A DNA stretch of 64,000 nucleotides from Streptomyces finlayi (GCF_014216315.1 NZ_CP045702.1:3038001-3102000); one strand, 5' to 3'; shown: positions 39,824-48,442, numbered from the stretch's first letter. The notes: generated by a model from the letters alone, not told the origin. Program-made: numbers and translations.

Positions 39824-41164
39824 ATGCCCGACAGCCAGCCGCGGCGGCCCGACGACAGCGCGGCCGGCCCCGCGAGCAGCCCCGCCGCGGGCTCCACCCC
39901 CGACCCGGCACCGGTGCTGTGCGGCGCCCGGCTCACCGACGGCCGCATCGTGGACGTACGGCTCGGTGGCGGCCGTATCGAAGCCGTCGGCACCGCCGGC
40001 AGCCTGGCCGCCCGCGGGACCCGTGTGGACCTGCGTGGCTATCTGCTGCTGCCGGCGCCCGTCGAGCCTCACGCGCACAGCGACACGGCACTCACCGCCG
40101 ACAGTGCCGGGCCCGACAGCCCGGGCCCGGCATCCCATCTCCCCGAGGACATCCAGCGGCGCGCCACCGAGGCCGCCCTGCTCCAGGTCGGCCACGGCGC
40201 GACCGCGCTGCGCTCCCACGTGCGCATCGGGGACGTCCAGGGGCTCGCGCCGCTCGAAGCCGTCCTCCAGGCCCGGCGCGCACTGCGGGGGCTCGCCGAC
40301 CTCACCCCCGTCGCCGTACCCCGGCTGCTCACCGGCGTCGCGGGGGCCGACAGCCTCGCCATGCTGCGCGACGCGGTGAAGATGGGCGCGGGTGTGGTCG
40401 GCGGCTGCCCGGACCTCGATCCGGACCCGGCCGGATACGCCGAAGCCGTTCTGGAGATCGCCGCCGAGCACGGCTGCCCGGTGGATCTGCACACGGACAG
40501 TGACGACCCGGCCCGGCTGGCGCGGCTCGCGGCCATGGCGGGCGGGCTGCGTCCCGGCGTCTCCATCGGCCCGTGCGGAGGTCTGTCGCACCTGCCTCCG
40601 GAAGCCGCCGTCCGCGCCGCCGACCAGCTGGCGGCCGCCGGAGTGACTGTCATCTGCCTCCCACAGGGCGGCTGTTGCGGTGCCCAGCGCCGGGGCTCCG
40701 CACCCGTACGGCTGCTGCGGGCCGCCGGGGTCCGGGTCGCGGCGGGCAGCGGTGCGCTGCGGGACGCCGTCAACCCCGTGGGCCGCGGCGACCCCCTCGA
40801 GGCCGCCTACCTCCTGGCCTCCCAGCACGGCCTGCGCGCCGAGCACGCCTACGAGGCCGTCTCAGCGGCGGCCAGGGCGGCCATGGGGCTGCCTGAGGTG
40901 CGCGTCGAGGCGGGCTTCCCCGCCGAGCTGCTCGCCGTGCGCGGGGAACGGCTCGCGGGTGTGCTCTCCCTGGCGTACAGCAGGATCGTGATCCACCGGG
41001 GCCGGGTGGTCGCGCGGACCAGCGCGGTACGCGAGTACTGCGACTCGGAGGTGGCGGTCGCGCTCGATCTGCCCCGCCAGGGCCGCGTCGGGAAGGTGCC
41101 GCCTTCGGATGGTTCCTGCCCGCCGGATGCCGGACCGGGCCAGGGTCCCGGGCATGGGACGTGA
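39824..41164 (+). CDS. Cytosine deaminase-like amidohydrolase with altered active site
   Basis: Amidohydrolase-superfamily protein, 446 residues, nearest in pattern to cytosine deaminases. After about 30 disordered residues it has the metal motif PHAHSD (His83, His85) and VDLHTDSDD (His223). The family expects HxDE at the latter (catalytic Glu); here it is HTDS, so Glu is Ser226. In the stretch GSGALRDAVNPVGRGDPLEA, aligned to the GHDDVFDPWYP region of E. coli CodA, the metal Asp is Gly310. The enzyme may be inactive or have another function. Aligned by eye only. A Gly/Pro-rich tail ends it. Confidence 0.7.
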   Translation: MPDSQPRRPDDSAAGPASSPAAGSTPDPAPVLCGARLTDGRIVDVRLGGGRIEAVGTAGSLAARGTRVDLRGYLLLPAPVEPHAHSDTALTADSAGPDSPGPASHLPEDIQRRATEAALLQVGHGATALRSHVRIGDVQGLAPLEAVLQARRALRGLADLTPVAVPRLLTGVAGADSLAMLRDAVKMGAGVVGGCPDLDPDPAGYAEAVLEIAAEHGCPVDLHTDSDDPARLARLAAMAGGLRPGVSIGPCGGLSHLPPEAAVRAADQLAAAGVTVICLPQGGCCGAQRRGSAPVRLLRAAGVRVAAGSGALRDAVNPVGRGDPLEAAYLLASQHGLRAEHAYEAVSAAARAAMGLPEVRVEAGFPAELLAVRGERLAGVLSLAYSRIVIHRGRVVARTSAVREYCDSEVAVALDLPRQGRVGKVPPSDGSCPPDAGPGQGPGHGT

Positions 41165-41198
41165 GCACGGCCGCCCGTCGCGGCGTACGGTCGGGAGC

Positions 41199-41855
41199 AT
41201 GCGCATTGTCATCGCAGGTGGACATGGTCAGATCGCGCTGCGGCTCGAGCGGCTGCTCGCTGCACGCGGAGACGAGGCGGTAGGGATCATCCGCAATCCC
41301 GAACAGGCGGACGATCTCCGGGACGTGGGCGCCGAACCGGTCGTCCTCGACCTGGAGTCGGCTTCCGTCGAGGAGACCGCGGAGGTGCTGCGCGGCGCGG
41401 ACGCCCTGGTGTTCGCCGCCGGGGCGGGCCCGGACAGCGACCCCACCCGCAAGGACACGGTCGACCGGGGAGCGGCGGTGCTCTTCGCCGACGCCGCGGA
41501 ACGGGCGGGCGTGCGGCGCTACGTGGTGGTTTCGTCAATGGGCGCCGATGCCGGCCACCCCGGCCACGAGGTGTTCGACATCTATCAGCGCGCCAAGGGC
41601 GAGGCCGACGAATACGTACGTTCCAGGCCCTCGCTGGACTGGACGATCCTGCGCCCGGGCATGCTCACGAACGACGCCGGCACCGGCCAGATCCTGCTGG
41701 CGGCCTCCACGGGCCGCGGCCCGGTACCGCGCGACGACGTGGCCGCCACGCTCGCGGAGCTTCTGGACACCCCGGCCAGCGCGGGCCTCACCCTGGAGCT
41801 CATCTCCGGGAACGTGCCGCTGACGGTCGCGGTGAAGGGCATCGCGGGCAACTGA
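41199..41855 (+). CDS. NAD(P)-binding oxidoreductase (atypical SDR, NmrA/YwnB-like)
   Basis: Rossmann-fold protein, 218 residues from MRIVIAGGHGQIALRLERLL. The glycine motif is AGGHGQIA, then VVSSMGADAG (Ser), and YQRAKGEADEYVR with the Tyr-x-x-x-Lys pattern of SDR enzymes. DWTILRPGMLTNDAGTG is typical of the atypical SDR group that handles NAD(P)H-dependent redox or sensing. It starts 35 nt after the amidohydrolase. The substrate is unknown. Confidence 0.85.
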   Translation: MRIVIAGGHGQIALRLERLLAARGDEAVGIIRNPEQADDLRDVGAEPVVLDLESASVEETAEVLRGADALVFAAGAGPDSDPTRKDTVDRGAAVLFADAAERAGVRRYVVVSSMGADAGHPGHEVFDIYQRAKGEADEYVRSRPSLDWTILRPGMLTNDAGTGQILLAASTGRGPVPRDDVAATLAELLDTPASAGLTLELISGNVPLTVAVKGIAGN

Positions 41856-41986
41856 CTGGTTTTCGGCGGATGTTGCGGCCAACAAGTCCGGGTCGGCGCA
41901 CGGGTGGACGACCAGGAGGCCGCAGCGACCGGCCGGGCTCCTCGGCGAGTAGTGCCGACGCGACGCAGACATGGCGCCCATGCAAA

Positions 41987-42024
41987 AGGGCCCGTGAACA
42001 GCATCTCTGCTGTTCACGGGCCCT
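41987..42024 (-). terminator. Terminator of tRNA-Tyr
   Basis: A 17-bp perfect stem (agggcccgtgaacagca with its complement, 4-nt loop). In the minus direction it is followed by TTTT, and it begins 11 nt after the tRNA. It may also end the SDR gene transcript on the plus strand. Confidence 0.88.
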
Positions 42025-42034
42025 CTCGTTCGTG

Positions 42035-42116
<82 letters not shown>

Positions 42117-42279
42117 TCGAACACCGCCTCGGCGGTCCGTGAGGACTCCTTGGCGACGACGTAAACACTACCTGATGACTGGGGGTGCTCCGCTACCCAG
42201 TTGATCAGCACGTTCGACGGGCCGGGATGGCTAGGCTTTGGGCGTACCCGAACGCATTCGACGCAAGGAGCCACACGTC

Positions 42280-42768
42280 ATGGCCGACTCCAGTTTCGAC
42301 ATCGTCTCGAAGGTCGAGCGGCAGGAGGTCGACAACGCCCTCAACCAGGCCGCCAAGGAGATCTCGCAGCGCTACGACTTCAAGGGCACGGGCGCCACGA
42401 TCTCGTGGTCCGGCGAGAAGATCCTGATGGAGGCGAACGGCGAGGAGCGGGTCAAGGCCATCCTCGACATCTTCCAGTCCAAGCTGGTCAAGCGCGGTAT
42501 CTCGCTGAAGGCACTGGACGCGGGCGAGCCGCAGCTCTCCGGCAAGGAGTACAAGATCTTCGCCACGATCGAGGAAGGCATCTCCCAGGAGAACGCCAAG
42601 AAGGTGGCGAAGATCATTCGCGACGAGGGCCCCAAGGGCGTCAAGGCGCTCGTCCAGGGCGACGAGCTGCGGGTCAGCTCGAAGAGCCGGGACGACCTGC
42701 AGGCCGTCCAGTCCCTGCTGAAGGAGAAGGACCTCGACTTCGCGGTGCAGTTCGCGAACTACCGGTAG
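42280..42768 (+). CDS. yajQ: YajQ-family nucleotide-binding protein
   Basis: YajQ-type protein of 162 residues with two ferredoxin-like domains; family members bind nucleotides such as GTP or cyclic di-GMP. It starts MADSSFDIVSKVERQEVDNA after AAGGAG and has QRYDFKGTGATISWSGEKIL and KKVAKIIRDEGPKGVKALVQ. It ends DLDFAVQFANYR, the family C-terminus. Confidence 0.95.
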   Translation: MADSSFDIVSKVERQEVDNALNQAAKEISQRYDFKGTGATISWSGEKILMEANGEERVKAILDIFQSKLVKRGISLKALDAGEPQLSGKEYKIFATIEEGISQENAKKVAKIIRDEGPKGVKALVQGDELRVSSKSRDDLQAVQSLLKEKDLDFAVQFANYR

Positions 42769-42770
42769 TG

Positions 42771-42796
42771 CGGTGACTGCCTCGGGGCAGTCACCG
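42771..42796 (+). terminator. Terminator of yajQ
   Basis: An 11-bp stem cggtgactgcc/ggcagtcaccg with a 4-nt loop, starting 2 nt after the stop codon. The rest of the gap to 43014 holds no gene. Confidence 0.75.
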
Positions 42797-43014
42797 ACGG
42801 GGCGGGCGTGCCGGTCGGCGCGGTCGCCCCGTATGCGTTGCGGGTGGGTGCCGGGTGTCGATGCCGGGTTCTGGGTGATGATGCGGGCGGTTGGCGCGGG
42901 CGGTTGAGTACGGGTGGTGGATGTGATGTCCGAATTCCGCCGGTCGTTCCGCGGTGCGGGTCGGAGAATCGGCAGGGCAGGGCAGGAAGCGATACGGCGA
43001 GGAGTGAGACGGTC

Positions 43015-43545
43015 ATGACGATGTACGCGAGGGTCGGCAGCCCGCTGGGTGAGCTGCTGCTCGTCGGCGAGCGGCAGGCCGGAGCAGCAGCCGGGGTTCC
43101 TGGCCTCTCCGGTGTCGCGCTGGCTTCGCTGTCCCTGCCGGGTCAGAAGGGCGGTTCGGAGGTCCAGGACGGCTGGGCCCACGAACCTGAGGCGTTCGCC
43201 GGGATCGCCGGTCAGCTGGCGGCGTACTTCGACGGGCGGCTGACCCGTTTCGACATCCCGTACGCCGACGGTGTGGGCACGGACTTCCAGCGGCGTGTCT
43301 GGAAGGCGCTGGACTCCATTCCGTACGGGGAGACGGTGTCGTACGGCCAGGTGGCCGAGCAGATCGGTTCGGCCGGGCCGGGCGTACGGGCCGTGGGGAC
43401 CGCGATCGGACGCAACCCGCTGCTGATCGTGCGGCCCTGTCACCGGGTCATCGGTGCGGACGGCGAGCTGCGCGGCTATGCGGGCGGGGTGGAGAGCAAG
43501 AAGCGGCTGCTGGGGCTTGAGGGTGCCCCGCTGGCCGGACGGTGA
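43015..43545 (+). CDS. ogt: Methylated-DNA-[protein]-cysteine S-methyltransferase
   Basis: Suicide repair protein that removes methyl groups from O6-methylguanine, 176 residues from MTMYARVGSPLGELLLVGER. The acceptor Cys142 is in LIVRPCHRVIGADGEL. The DNA-binding helix region is FQRRVWKALDSIPYGETVSY. It is followed 49 nt later by alkB, so two alkylation-repair enzymes are together. Confidence 0.94.
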   Translation: MTMYARVGSPLGELLLVGERQAGAAAGVPGLSGVALASLSLPGQKGGSEVQDGWAHEPEAFAGIAGQLAAYFDGRLTRFDIPYADGVGTDFQRRVWKALDSIPYGETVSYGQVAEQIGSAGPGVRAVGTAIGRNPLLIVRPCHRVIGADGELRGYAGGVESKKRLLGLEGAPLAGR

Positions 43546-43594
43546 ACACGGCGCGCAGGATGGCTTCTCCGCTCAGGTGAAGGGTGGTGTCCCG

Positions 43595-44248
43595 GTGTCA
43601 GGTCTTTTTCCGCGGCCTCGGACCGTCGTGGCCCCTGGTGCCGTCCATGTGCCCGACTGGCTCTCGGCGGAACGGCAGCGGGAGTTGGTCCAGGCGTGCC
43701 GGGAGTGGGCCCGGGGGCCGGTGCCTTTGAGGCACATGGTGCTGCCGGGTGGTGGCGTGATGTCCGTCAGGTCGCTGTGCCTGGGGTGGCACTGGCAGCC
43801 TTACCACTATGCGCGCACGGCCGGTGATGTGAACGGCGCGCGGGTCGCCCCGTTCCCCGGCTGGCTCGGCGAGCTGGGACGGGCGGCGGTGGCCGAGGCG
43901 TACGGGGACGAGCGTGCCGCCGAGGCGTACGCACCGGACACCGCGCTGATCAACTTCTATGACGGCGCGGCACGGATGGGTATGCATCAGGACAAGGAGG
44001 AGCGCTCCCCGGCTCCTGTGGTGTCGCTGAGCATCGGCGACCGGTGCGTGTTCCGCTTCGGCAACACCGGGCACAGGGGACGTCCCTACACGGACGTGGA
44101 GTTGGAGTCGGGCGACCTGTTCGTGTTCGGCGGCCCGTCGCGTTACGCGTTCCACGGGGTGCCCCGGGTGTATCCGGGGACGGCCGATCCCGTGAGCGGG
44201 ATGCGTGATGGCCGGCTCAATCTGACCCTGCGCGAGACCGGGCTCTAG
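43595..44248 (+). CDS. alkB: Alkylated DNA repair dioxygenase AlkB
   Basis: Fe(II)/2-oxoglutarate dioxygenase that reverses 1-methyladenine and 3-methylcytosine damage, 217 residues from a GTG. With this start the iron ligands fall at His131, Asp133 (MHQDKEE) and His187 (YAFHGV), the same numbers as in E. coli AlkB, and the substrate-binding Arg pair is in DGRLNLTLRET. A GTG at 43577 is an alternative. The stop codon TAG is part of a CTAG where an IS1182-type element has inserted; the coding sequence is intact. Confidence 0.93.
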   Translation: MSGLFPRPRTVVAPGAVHVPDWLSAERQRELVQACREWARGPVPLRHMVLPGGGVMSVRSLCLGWHWQPYHYARTAGDVNGARVAPFPGWLGELGRAAVAEAYGDERAAEAYAPDTALINFYDGAARMGMHQDKEERSPAPVVSLSIGDRCVFRFGNTGHRGRPYTDVELESGDLFVFGGPSRYAFHGVPRVYPGTADPVSGMRDGRLNLTLRETGL

Positions 44249-45950
44249 AAGATTGCTGAAAATATTGGGTTCTGGCCCCGCTCCGGGTGGAGTGGGGCCA
44301 GTCTTGTGTTCATGCAGGGGGAATGGGCTGGGGAGAGCGTCGGCGAGGACGTGTGGGAGACGTGCCGGGAGTTGATCCCGGCCGGGAGTGTGTTCGCGTT
44401 TCTGGCTGAGCATCGCGAGGTCATCTTCCCCGGTGCCATGTTCACGGACATGTATCCCTCGACGAACGGGCGTCCCTCGTTGCCGCCGCAGGTGCTGGCC
44501 GCCACGGTGGTGCTCCAGAGCCTGCACGGGCTCTCGGATTTCGAGACGGTGCAGGAGTTGCGCTGCGATCTGCGCTGGAAGGCCGCGTGCGGACTCGGGC
44601 TGCATGACACTGCGTTTGATCCGTCATTGTTGACGTATTTCCGTCGTCGACTGCAGCGCTCCGGTGACCCGAACCGGCTGTTCGCGAAGGTCAGGGAGGT
44701 CGTCGCGGCCACCGGTGTGCTCAAGGGGAAGCAGCGCCGGGCGCTGGACTCGACGGTGTTGGACGACGCGGTCGCCACCCAGGACACGGTCACTCAGCTG
44801 GTCGCCGCGGTCCGCCGGGTGGTCCGCGAGGTCCCGGGCGCCCAGCAGGTCGCCGACCGGTGGTGCACCGCCCACGACTACACCGATCCGGGCAAACCGA
44901 AGATCGTCTGGAACGACGAGCAGGCCCGCGCCGATCTGGTCGATGCCCTGGTCACCGACGCACTGAACCTGCTGGGCCGGCTGCCCGAGCAGGAGCTGGG
45001 AGAGGCTGCGGCGCACGCGGTCGGCCTTCTCGCGCTGGTCGCCGGGCAGGACGTGGAACCCGTCGACGGCTCCGACGGGCGGGACGGGCGGTGGCGCATC
45101 GCCCGTCGCACGGTCTACGACCGCACCGTTTCCACGGTCGATTCCGAGGCCCGGCACATCCACAAGAACCGCTCCCGCCACCAGGAGGGTTTCCGTGCCC
45201 ATGTGGCGTTCGAGCCCGAGGAAGGGCTGTTCACCGAGGTCGCGCTGACCGCCGGCAGCGGAGCCCACAACCACGAGGCAGCCGTCGCCCGGGATCTCCT
45301 CGCCGACGAGGAATCCCCGGTCACAGTCCTGGGCGATGCCGCTTACGGCACCGGCGAGTTACGCGAGCACCTGCAAGAGCAGGGACACCACCTGGTCCTC
45401 AAGCCACCACCGCTGCGGCCGGCCGTCCCCGGCGGTTTCACCGCCGACGACTTCGACGTCGACACCACGAACGGGCAGGTCACCTGCCCGGCCGGACACA
45501 CCGTTCCCCTTGGCCAGGTCCGCCGGGGCGGCGAACGCCAGGCCCAGTTCAAGAAACTGTGCACCGGCTGTCCGCTGCGGGAACACTGCACGAAGTCCAA
45601 GACCGGCCGGGTCTTCACCGTCCACGCCAAGTACGACCTGCTCAAGGCCGCCCGTGACGAGGCTGCCACCAGCCCCGGCTGGCAAGCCGAGTACCGGCGT
45701 TGGCGGCCACCGGTCGAACGGGCCATCGCCTGGCTCGTCGCACGGGGCAACCGCAGAGTGCCCTACCGCGGCGTCCTGAAGAACGACACCTGGCTCCACC
45801 ACCGCGCAGCAGCCCTCAACCTCCGCCGACTGATCCACCTCGGACTCACCCGAACCGGCGACACCTGGGCCCTCACCCCGCCCACCGCATAGCGAAAGGG
45901 CCGCCCGGCCCACGGCCGGACAGCCCCCACACAAGATCTTCAGCAGCTTT
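44249..45950 (+). mobile_element. IS1182-family insertion sequence
   Basis: A 1702-bp element. Its ends AAGATTGCTGAAAATATTGG (left) and AAAGCTGCTGAAGATCTTGT (right, complemented) match at about 17 of 23 positions. CTAG stands on both sides (44245-44248 and 45951-45954), a likely 4-bp target duplication of a palindromic site. It holds one intact transposase gene. The left CTAG keeps the alkB stop codon. Confidence 0.88.
44312..45892 (+). CDS. IS1182-family transposase
   Basis: DDE transposase of about 526 residues, with a GTG two codons upstream as an alternative start. The N-terminal DUF772-type region has LPPQVLAATVVLQSLHGLSD and LDSTVLDDAVATQD. The DDE catalytic domain includes HIHKNRSRHQEGFRAHVAFE and VLGDAAYGTGELREHL. 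A zinc-ribbon-like segment CPAGHT...CTGCPLREHCTKSKTGR lies near residue 400, and ERAIAWLVARGNRRVPYRG near the end. No frameshift or internal stop, so it may be active. Confidence 0.93.
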   Translation: MQGEWAGESVGEDVWETCRELIPAGSVFAFLAEHREVIFPGAMFTDMYPSTNGRPSLPPQVLAATVVLQSLHGLSDFETVQELRCDLRWKAACGLGLHDTAFDPSLLTYFRRRLQRSGDPNRLFAKVREVVAATGVLKGKQRRALDSTVLDDAVATQDTVTQLVAAVRRVVREVPGAQQVADRWCTAHDYTDPGKPKIVWNDEQARADLVDALVTDALNLLGRLPEQELGEAAAHAVGLLALVAGQDVEPVDGSDGRDGRWRIARRTVYDRTVSTVDSEARHIHKNRSRHQEGFRAHVAFEPEEGLFTEVALTAGSGAHNHEAAVARDLLADEESPVTVLGDAAYGTGELREHLQEQGHHLVLKPPPLRPAVPGGFTADDFDVDTTNGQVTCPAGHTVPLGQVRRGGERQAQFKKLCTGCPLREHCTKSKTGRVFTVHAKYDLLKAARDEAATSPGWQAEYRRWRPPVERAIAWLVARGNRRVPYRGVLKNDTWLHHRAAALNLRRLIHLGLTRTGDTWALTPPTA

Positions 45951-46116
45951 CTAGGTCCTGTCTGGAGTTCCAGCGCGGGAGAAGGAGCGGCGTCCGGTGC
46001 CGTCGAATCCAAGGCGGAGGAGGGAGCGATGGCGGAGCCCTCGCGACTGACGACAACGCCGGAGGCGGCGGTGCCGGACGCCGCGACGCCGCGGGGGAAC
46101 TCCAGACAGGACCTAG
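45951..46116. mobile_element. MITE-like element with 21-bp perfect terminal inverted repeats
   Basis: ctaggtcctgtctggagttcc at the left and its exact complement at the right (46096-46116) enclose 124 nt. CTAG ends both sides, shared with the right end of the IS1182 copy. The ends resemble IS5/IS427-type elements of Streptomyces, which also target CTAG. No transposase is encoded, so it would need one in trans. A short ATG frame at 46029 reads through the right repeat and is not judged a gene. Confidence 0.7.
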
Positions 46117-46135
46117 GCCCACGGCGGGCGGCGGT

Positions 46136-46408
46136 TCAGCGCCGTTCGCGGGAGTTGCCGAAGAGCAGCCGGTAGGCGATGAGCAGGACGAGCGAGCCCC
46201 CGACGGCCGCGACCCAGGTCGCCGTGTCGTAGAAGTCGTTGCTGATGGGACGGTCCAGGTAACGCGAGGACAGCCAGCCCCCGAGGAAGGCGCCTACGAT
46301 CCCGATGAGCGTGGTTCCGACGAGGCCGCCGGGGTCGCGGCCGGGCAGCAGAACCTTCGCTATCGCTCCGGCCAGCAGTCCGAGAATGATCCAGCTGATG
46401 ATGCCCAT
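46136..46408 (-). CDS. GlsB/YeaQ/YmgE-family stress-response membrane protein
   Basis: Small membrane protein of 90 residues. It starts MGIISWIILGLLAGAIAKVL with the family's LPGRDPGGLVGTTLIGIVGA motif and three hydrophobic segments. It is transglycosylase-associated in older annotation; the molecular role is unclear. Without the two mobile elements its stop would lie about 19 nt from the alkB stop, convergent. Confidence 0.88.
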   Translation of the reverse strand: MGIISWIILGLLAGAIAKVLLPGRDPGGLVGTTLIGIVGAFLGGWLSSRYLDRPISNDFYDTATWVAAVGGSLVLLIAYRLLFGNSRERR

Positions 46409-46532
46409 GCCTGGCCCCTGCCCCTTGTCCGGTCCTGGAATCCAAGACGTCCGTGCGGTACGGGGGGTTCCGGGGCCATGTGTGATTCTCGCCGCTTCGG
46501 GGGCTTGTGCCGGAGGCTTGTGCTGGAGGCCT

Positions 46533-46925
46533 CTACCGGGAACCGAACGGCTGGTCCGAGCGGACGATTTCCTTGCCGAACGGCATCAGCGAGACAGGAA
46601 TCAGTTTGAAGTTGGCGATGCCCAGCGGGATACCGATGATCGTGATGCAGAGGGCGATGCCCGTCACGATGTGACCGAGGGCGAGCCACCAGCCGGCGAG
46701 GACCAGCCAGAGGACGTTCCCCACGCAGGAAGGCCCTCCCGCGTCCCGGCGGTCCACGACCGTGTAGCCGAACGGCCAGAGGGCGTAGACGCCGATGCGA
46801 AACGCCGCCAGGCCGAACGGGATGCCGATGATCGTGATGCAAAGCAGGAGCCCTGCGGCCAGGTAGCCGAGGAACATCCAGAAACCGCAGAGAACCAGCC
46901 AAATGACGTTCAGAATTGTCTTCAC
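46533..46925 (-). CDS. YccF domain membrane protein
   Basis: Inner membrane protein of 130 residues with two copies of the YccF motif (NVIWLVLCGFWMFLGYLAAG...ITIIGIPFG and NVLWLVLAGWWLALGHIVTG...ITIIGIPLG), each with paired transmembrane segments. Function unknown. Its GTG start overlaps the htpX stop (GTGA), so the two are co-translated. Confidence 0.88.
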   Translation of the reverse strand: MKTILNVIWLVLCGFWMFLGYLAAGLLLCITIIGIPFGLAAFRIGVYALWPFGYTVVDRRDAGGPSCVGNVLWLVLAGWWLALGHIVTGIALCITIIGIPLGIANFKLIPVSLMPFGKEIVRSDQPFGSR

Positions 46926-47785
46926 GGGCGATGACCTGCCATCTGCTCGAGCCGGGCGATGCGTTCCGCCATCGGCGGGTGGGTGGAGAACATCTTGGAC
47001 ATGCCCCGGCCGGGGCCGAAGGGATTCGCGATCATCATGTGGCTCGCTGTCTCGATCTTCGGCTCGGACGGCAGGGGAAGCTGCTTCGTACCGGCGTCGA
47101 GCTTGCGCAGCGCACTGGCAAGGGCCAGCGGGTCACCGGTGAGCTGGGCCCCCGAGGCGTCCGCCTCGAACTCCCGGGAGCGACTGACGGCGAGCTGGAT
47201 CACCGAGGCCGCGAGCGGGCCCAGGATCATGATCAGCAGCATCCCGAAGAGGCCGGGGCCCTCGTCGTCGTTGGACCGCCCGACCGGAATCAGCCAGGCG
47301 AAGTTGACCAGGAACATGATGACGGAGGCGAGCGCTCCCGCGACGGACGAGATCAGGATGTCCCGGTTGTAGACGTGGCTCAGCTCGTGCCCCAGCACCC
47401 CGCGCAGCTCGCGTTCGTCGAGGATCTGGAGGATGCCCTCGGTGCAACACACGGCCGCGTTGCGTGGGTTGCGGCCTGTGGCGAACGCGTTGGGTGCCTG
47501 GGTCGGGGAGATGTAGAGCCTGGGCATGGGCTGGCGGGCGGCGGTCGAGAGCTCTCGGACGATGCGATAGAGCTGTGGCGCCTCGAACTCGCTGACGGGC
47601 CTGGCCCGCATGGCGCGGAGCGAGAGCTTGTCGCTGTTCCAGTACGCGTAGGCGTTCGTGCCGATCGCGACGACGAGGGCCACGATCAGCCCCGTGCGCC
47701 CGAAGAAGCTGCCGATGACGATGATGAGTGCTGACAGGCCCCCGAGGAGTACGGCGGTTCTCAGCCCGTTGTGCCGGCGGTGCAC
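46922..47785 (-). CDS. htpX: Zinc metalloprotease HtpX
   Basis: Membrane-bound M48 protease for quality control of membrane proteins, 287 residues, GTG start with GGAGG. Two N-terminal transmembrane segments, then the zinc motif HELSH near residue 133, two further transmembrane segments, and the third ligand region SRSREFEADASGAQLT. It ends with MSKMFSTHPPMAERIARLEQ. It lies upstream of the YccF gene in an operon. Confidence 0.93.
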   Translation of the reverse strand: MHRRHNGLRTAVLLGGLSALIIVIGSFFGRTGLIVALVVAIGTNAYAYWNSDKLSLRAMRARPVSEFEAPQLYRIVRELSTAARQPMPRLYISPTQAPNAFATGRNPRNAAVCCTEGILQILDERELRGVLGHELSHVYNRDILISSVAGALASVIMFLVNFAWLIPVGRSNDDEGPGLFGMLLIMILGPLAASVIQLAVSRSREFEADASGAQLTGDPLALASALRKLDAGTKQLPLPSEPKIETASHMMIANPFGPGRGMSKMFSTHPPMAERIARLEQMAGHRP

Positions 47786-47977
47786 GGTACGCCCTCCAAA
47801 TCATGCAGCAGGGGAACCCTTTGCTTGGCGGTGCTCCACTCCTCAGTGGAGCCTCCCGTACTGGTCAACGCCAGGCGAGGAGAGCTAGTTCCCTTGTGCG
47901 CGGGGGCAGCGGGCGTAGGCCGTCCGGGTGGCGGGCCGCCGCCTGTGCCGTGTTCGGAGGGCGTCTTCGCGACTGTC

Positions 47978-48442
47978 TCAGCGCTGGGCGGGAAGACCCG
48001 CGAGCACCAGAGCCTCATGGTCGGGCTCGACCTCGCTGGTGCAGTGACCGCAGCGGGAGGCGACGGCCGGGATCTCCGAGAAGCAGTGGGGGCAGTCGCG
48101 CAGAGCGGCCTTGATGTCGGCCTTCGTCTCTTCCTCCTTGGCCGTGAATCGGTTCTGCACCTTGGCCATGGGCACGACGACGAAGAAGTAGAGGACGGCG
48201 GCGGTGATGATGAAGGCGATGGCGGCGGCGAGGAACTTTCCGTACGGGAAGATCGCGCCGTCGATGGTGAACCGCGCCGCGCTGAAGTCACCCACGGAAC
48301 CGGTGGCGAGGCCGATCAGCGGCGTGATGAAGGCCGTACTGAAGCCTGTGACGACGGCCGTGAACGCCGCTCCGACGGCCAGGCCGATGGCCAGCGAGAT
48401 GACGTTCCCGCGCAGGATGAAGTCCTTGAACCCGTTCAGCAC
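47978..48442 (-). CDS. mscL: Large-conductance mechanosensitive channel MscL with C-terminal zinc ribbon
   Basis: Osmotic safety valve, 154 residues. The N-terminal part MLNGFKDFILRGNVISLAIG with GLAVGAAFTAVVTGFSTAFI forms TM1, and FLAAAIAFIITAAVLYFFVV forms TM2. Beyond the usual cytoplasmic helix it carries Cys117, Cys120, Cys131 and Cys134 (CPHC...CGHC), a zinc-ribbon-like tail absent from E. coli MscL. It could give redox or metal sensitivity, which is inference. A 106-nt gap follows to nuoN. Confidence 0.9.
   Translation of the reverse strand: MLNGFKDFILRGNVISLAIGLAVGAAFTAVVTGFSTAFITPLIGLATGSVGDFSAARFTIDGAIFPYGKFLAAAIAFIITAAVLYFFVVVPMAKVQNRFTAKEEETKADIKAALRDCPHCFSEIPAVASRCGHCTSEVEPDHEALVLAGLPAQR

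Noticed and set aside
46029..46160. A short ATG frame inside the MITE-like element
   Set aside because: It reads through the terminal repeat into flanking DNA, and has no family likeness.
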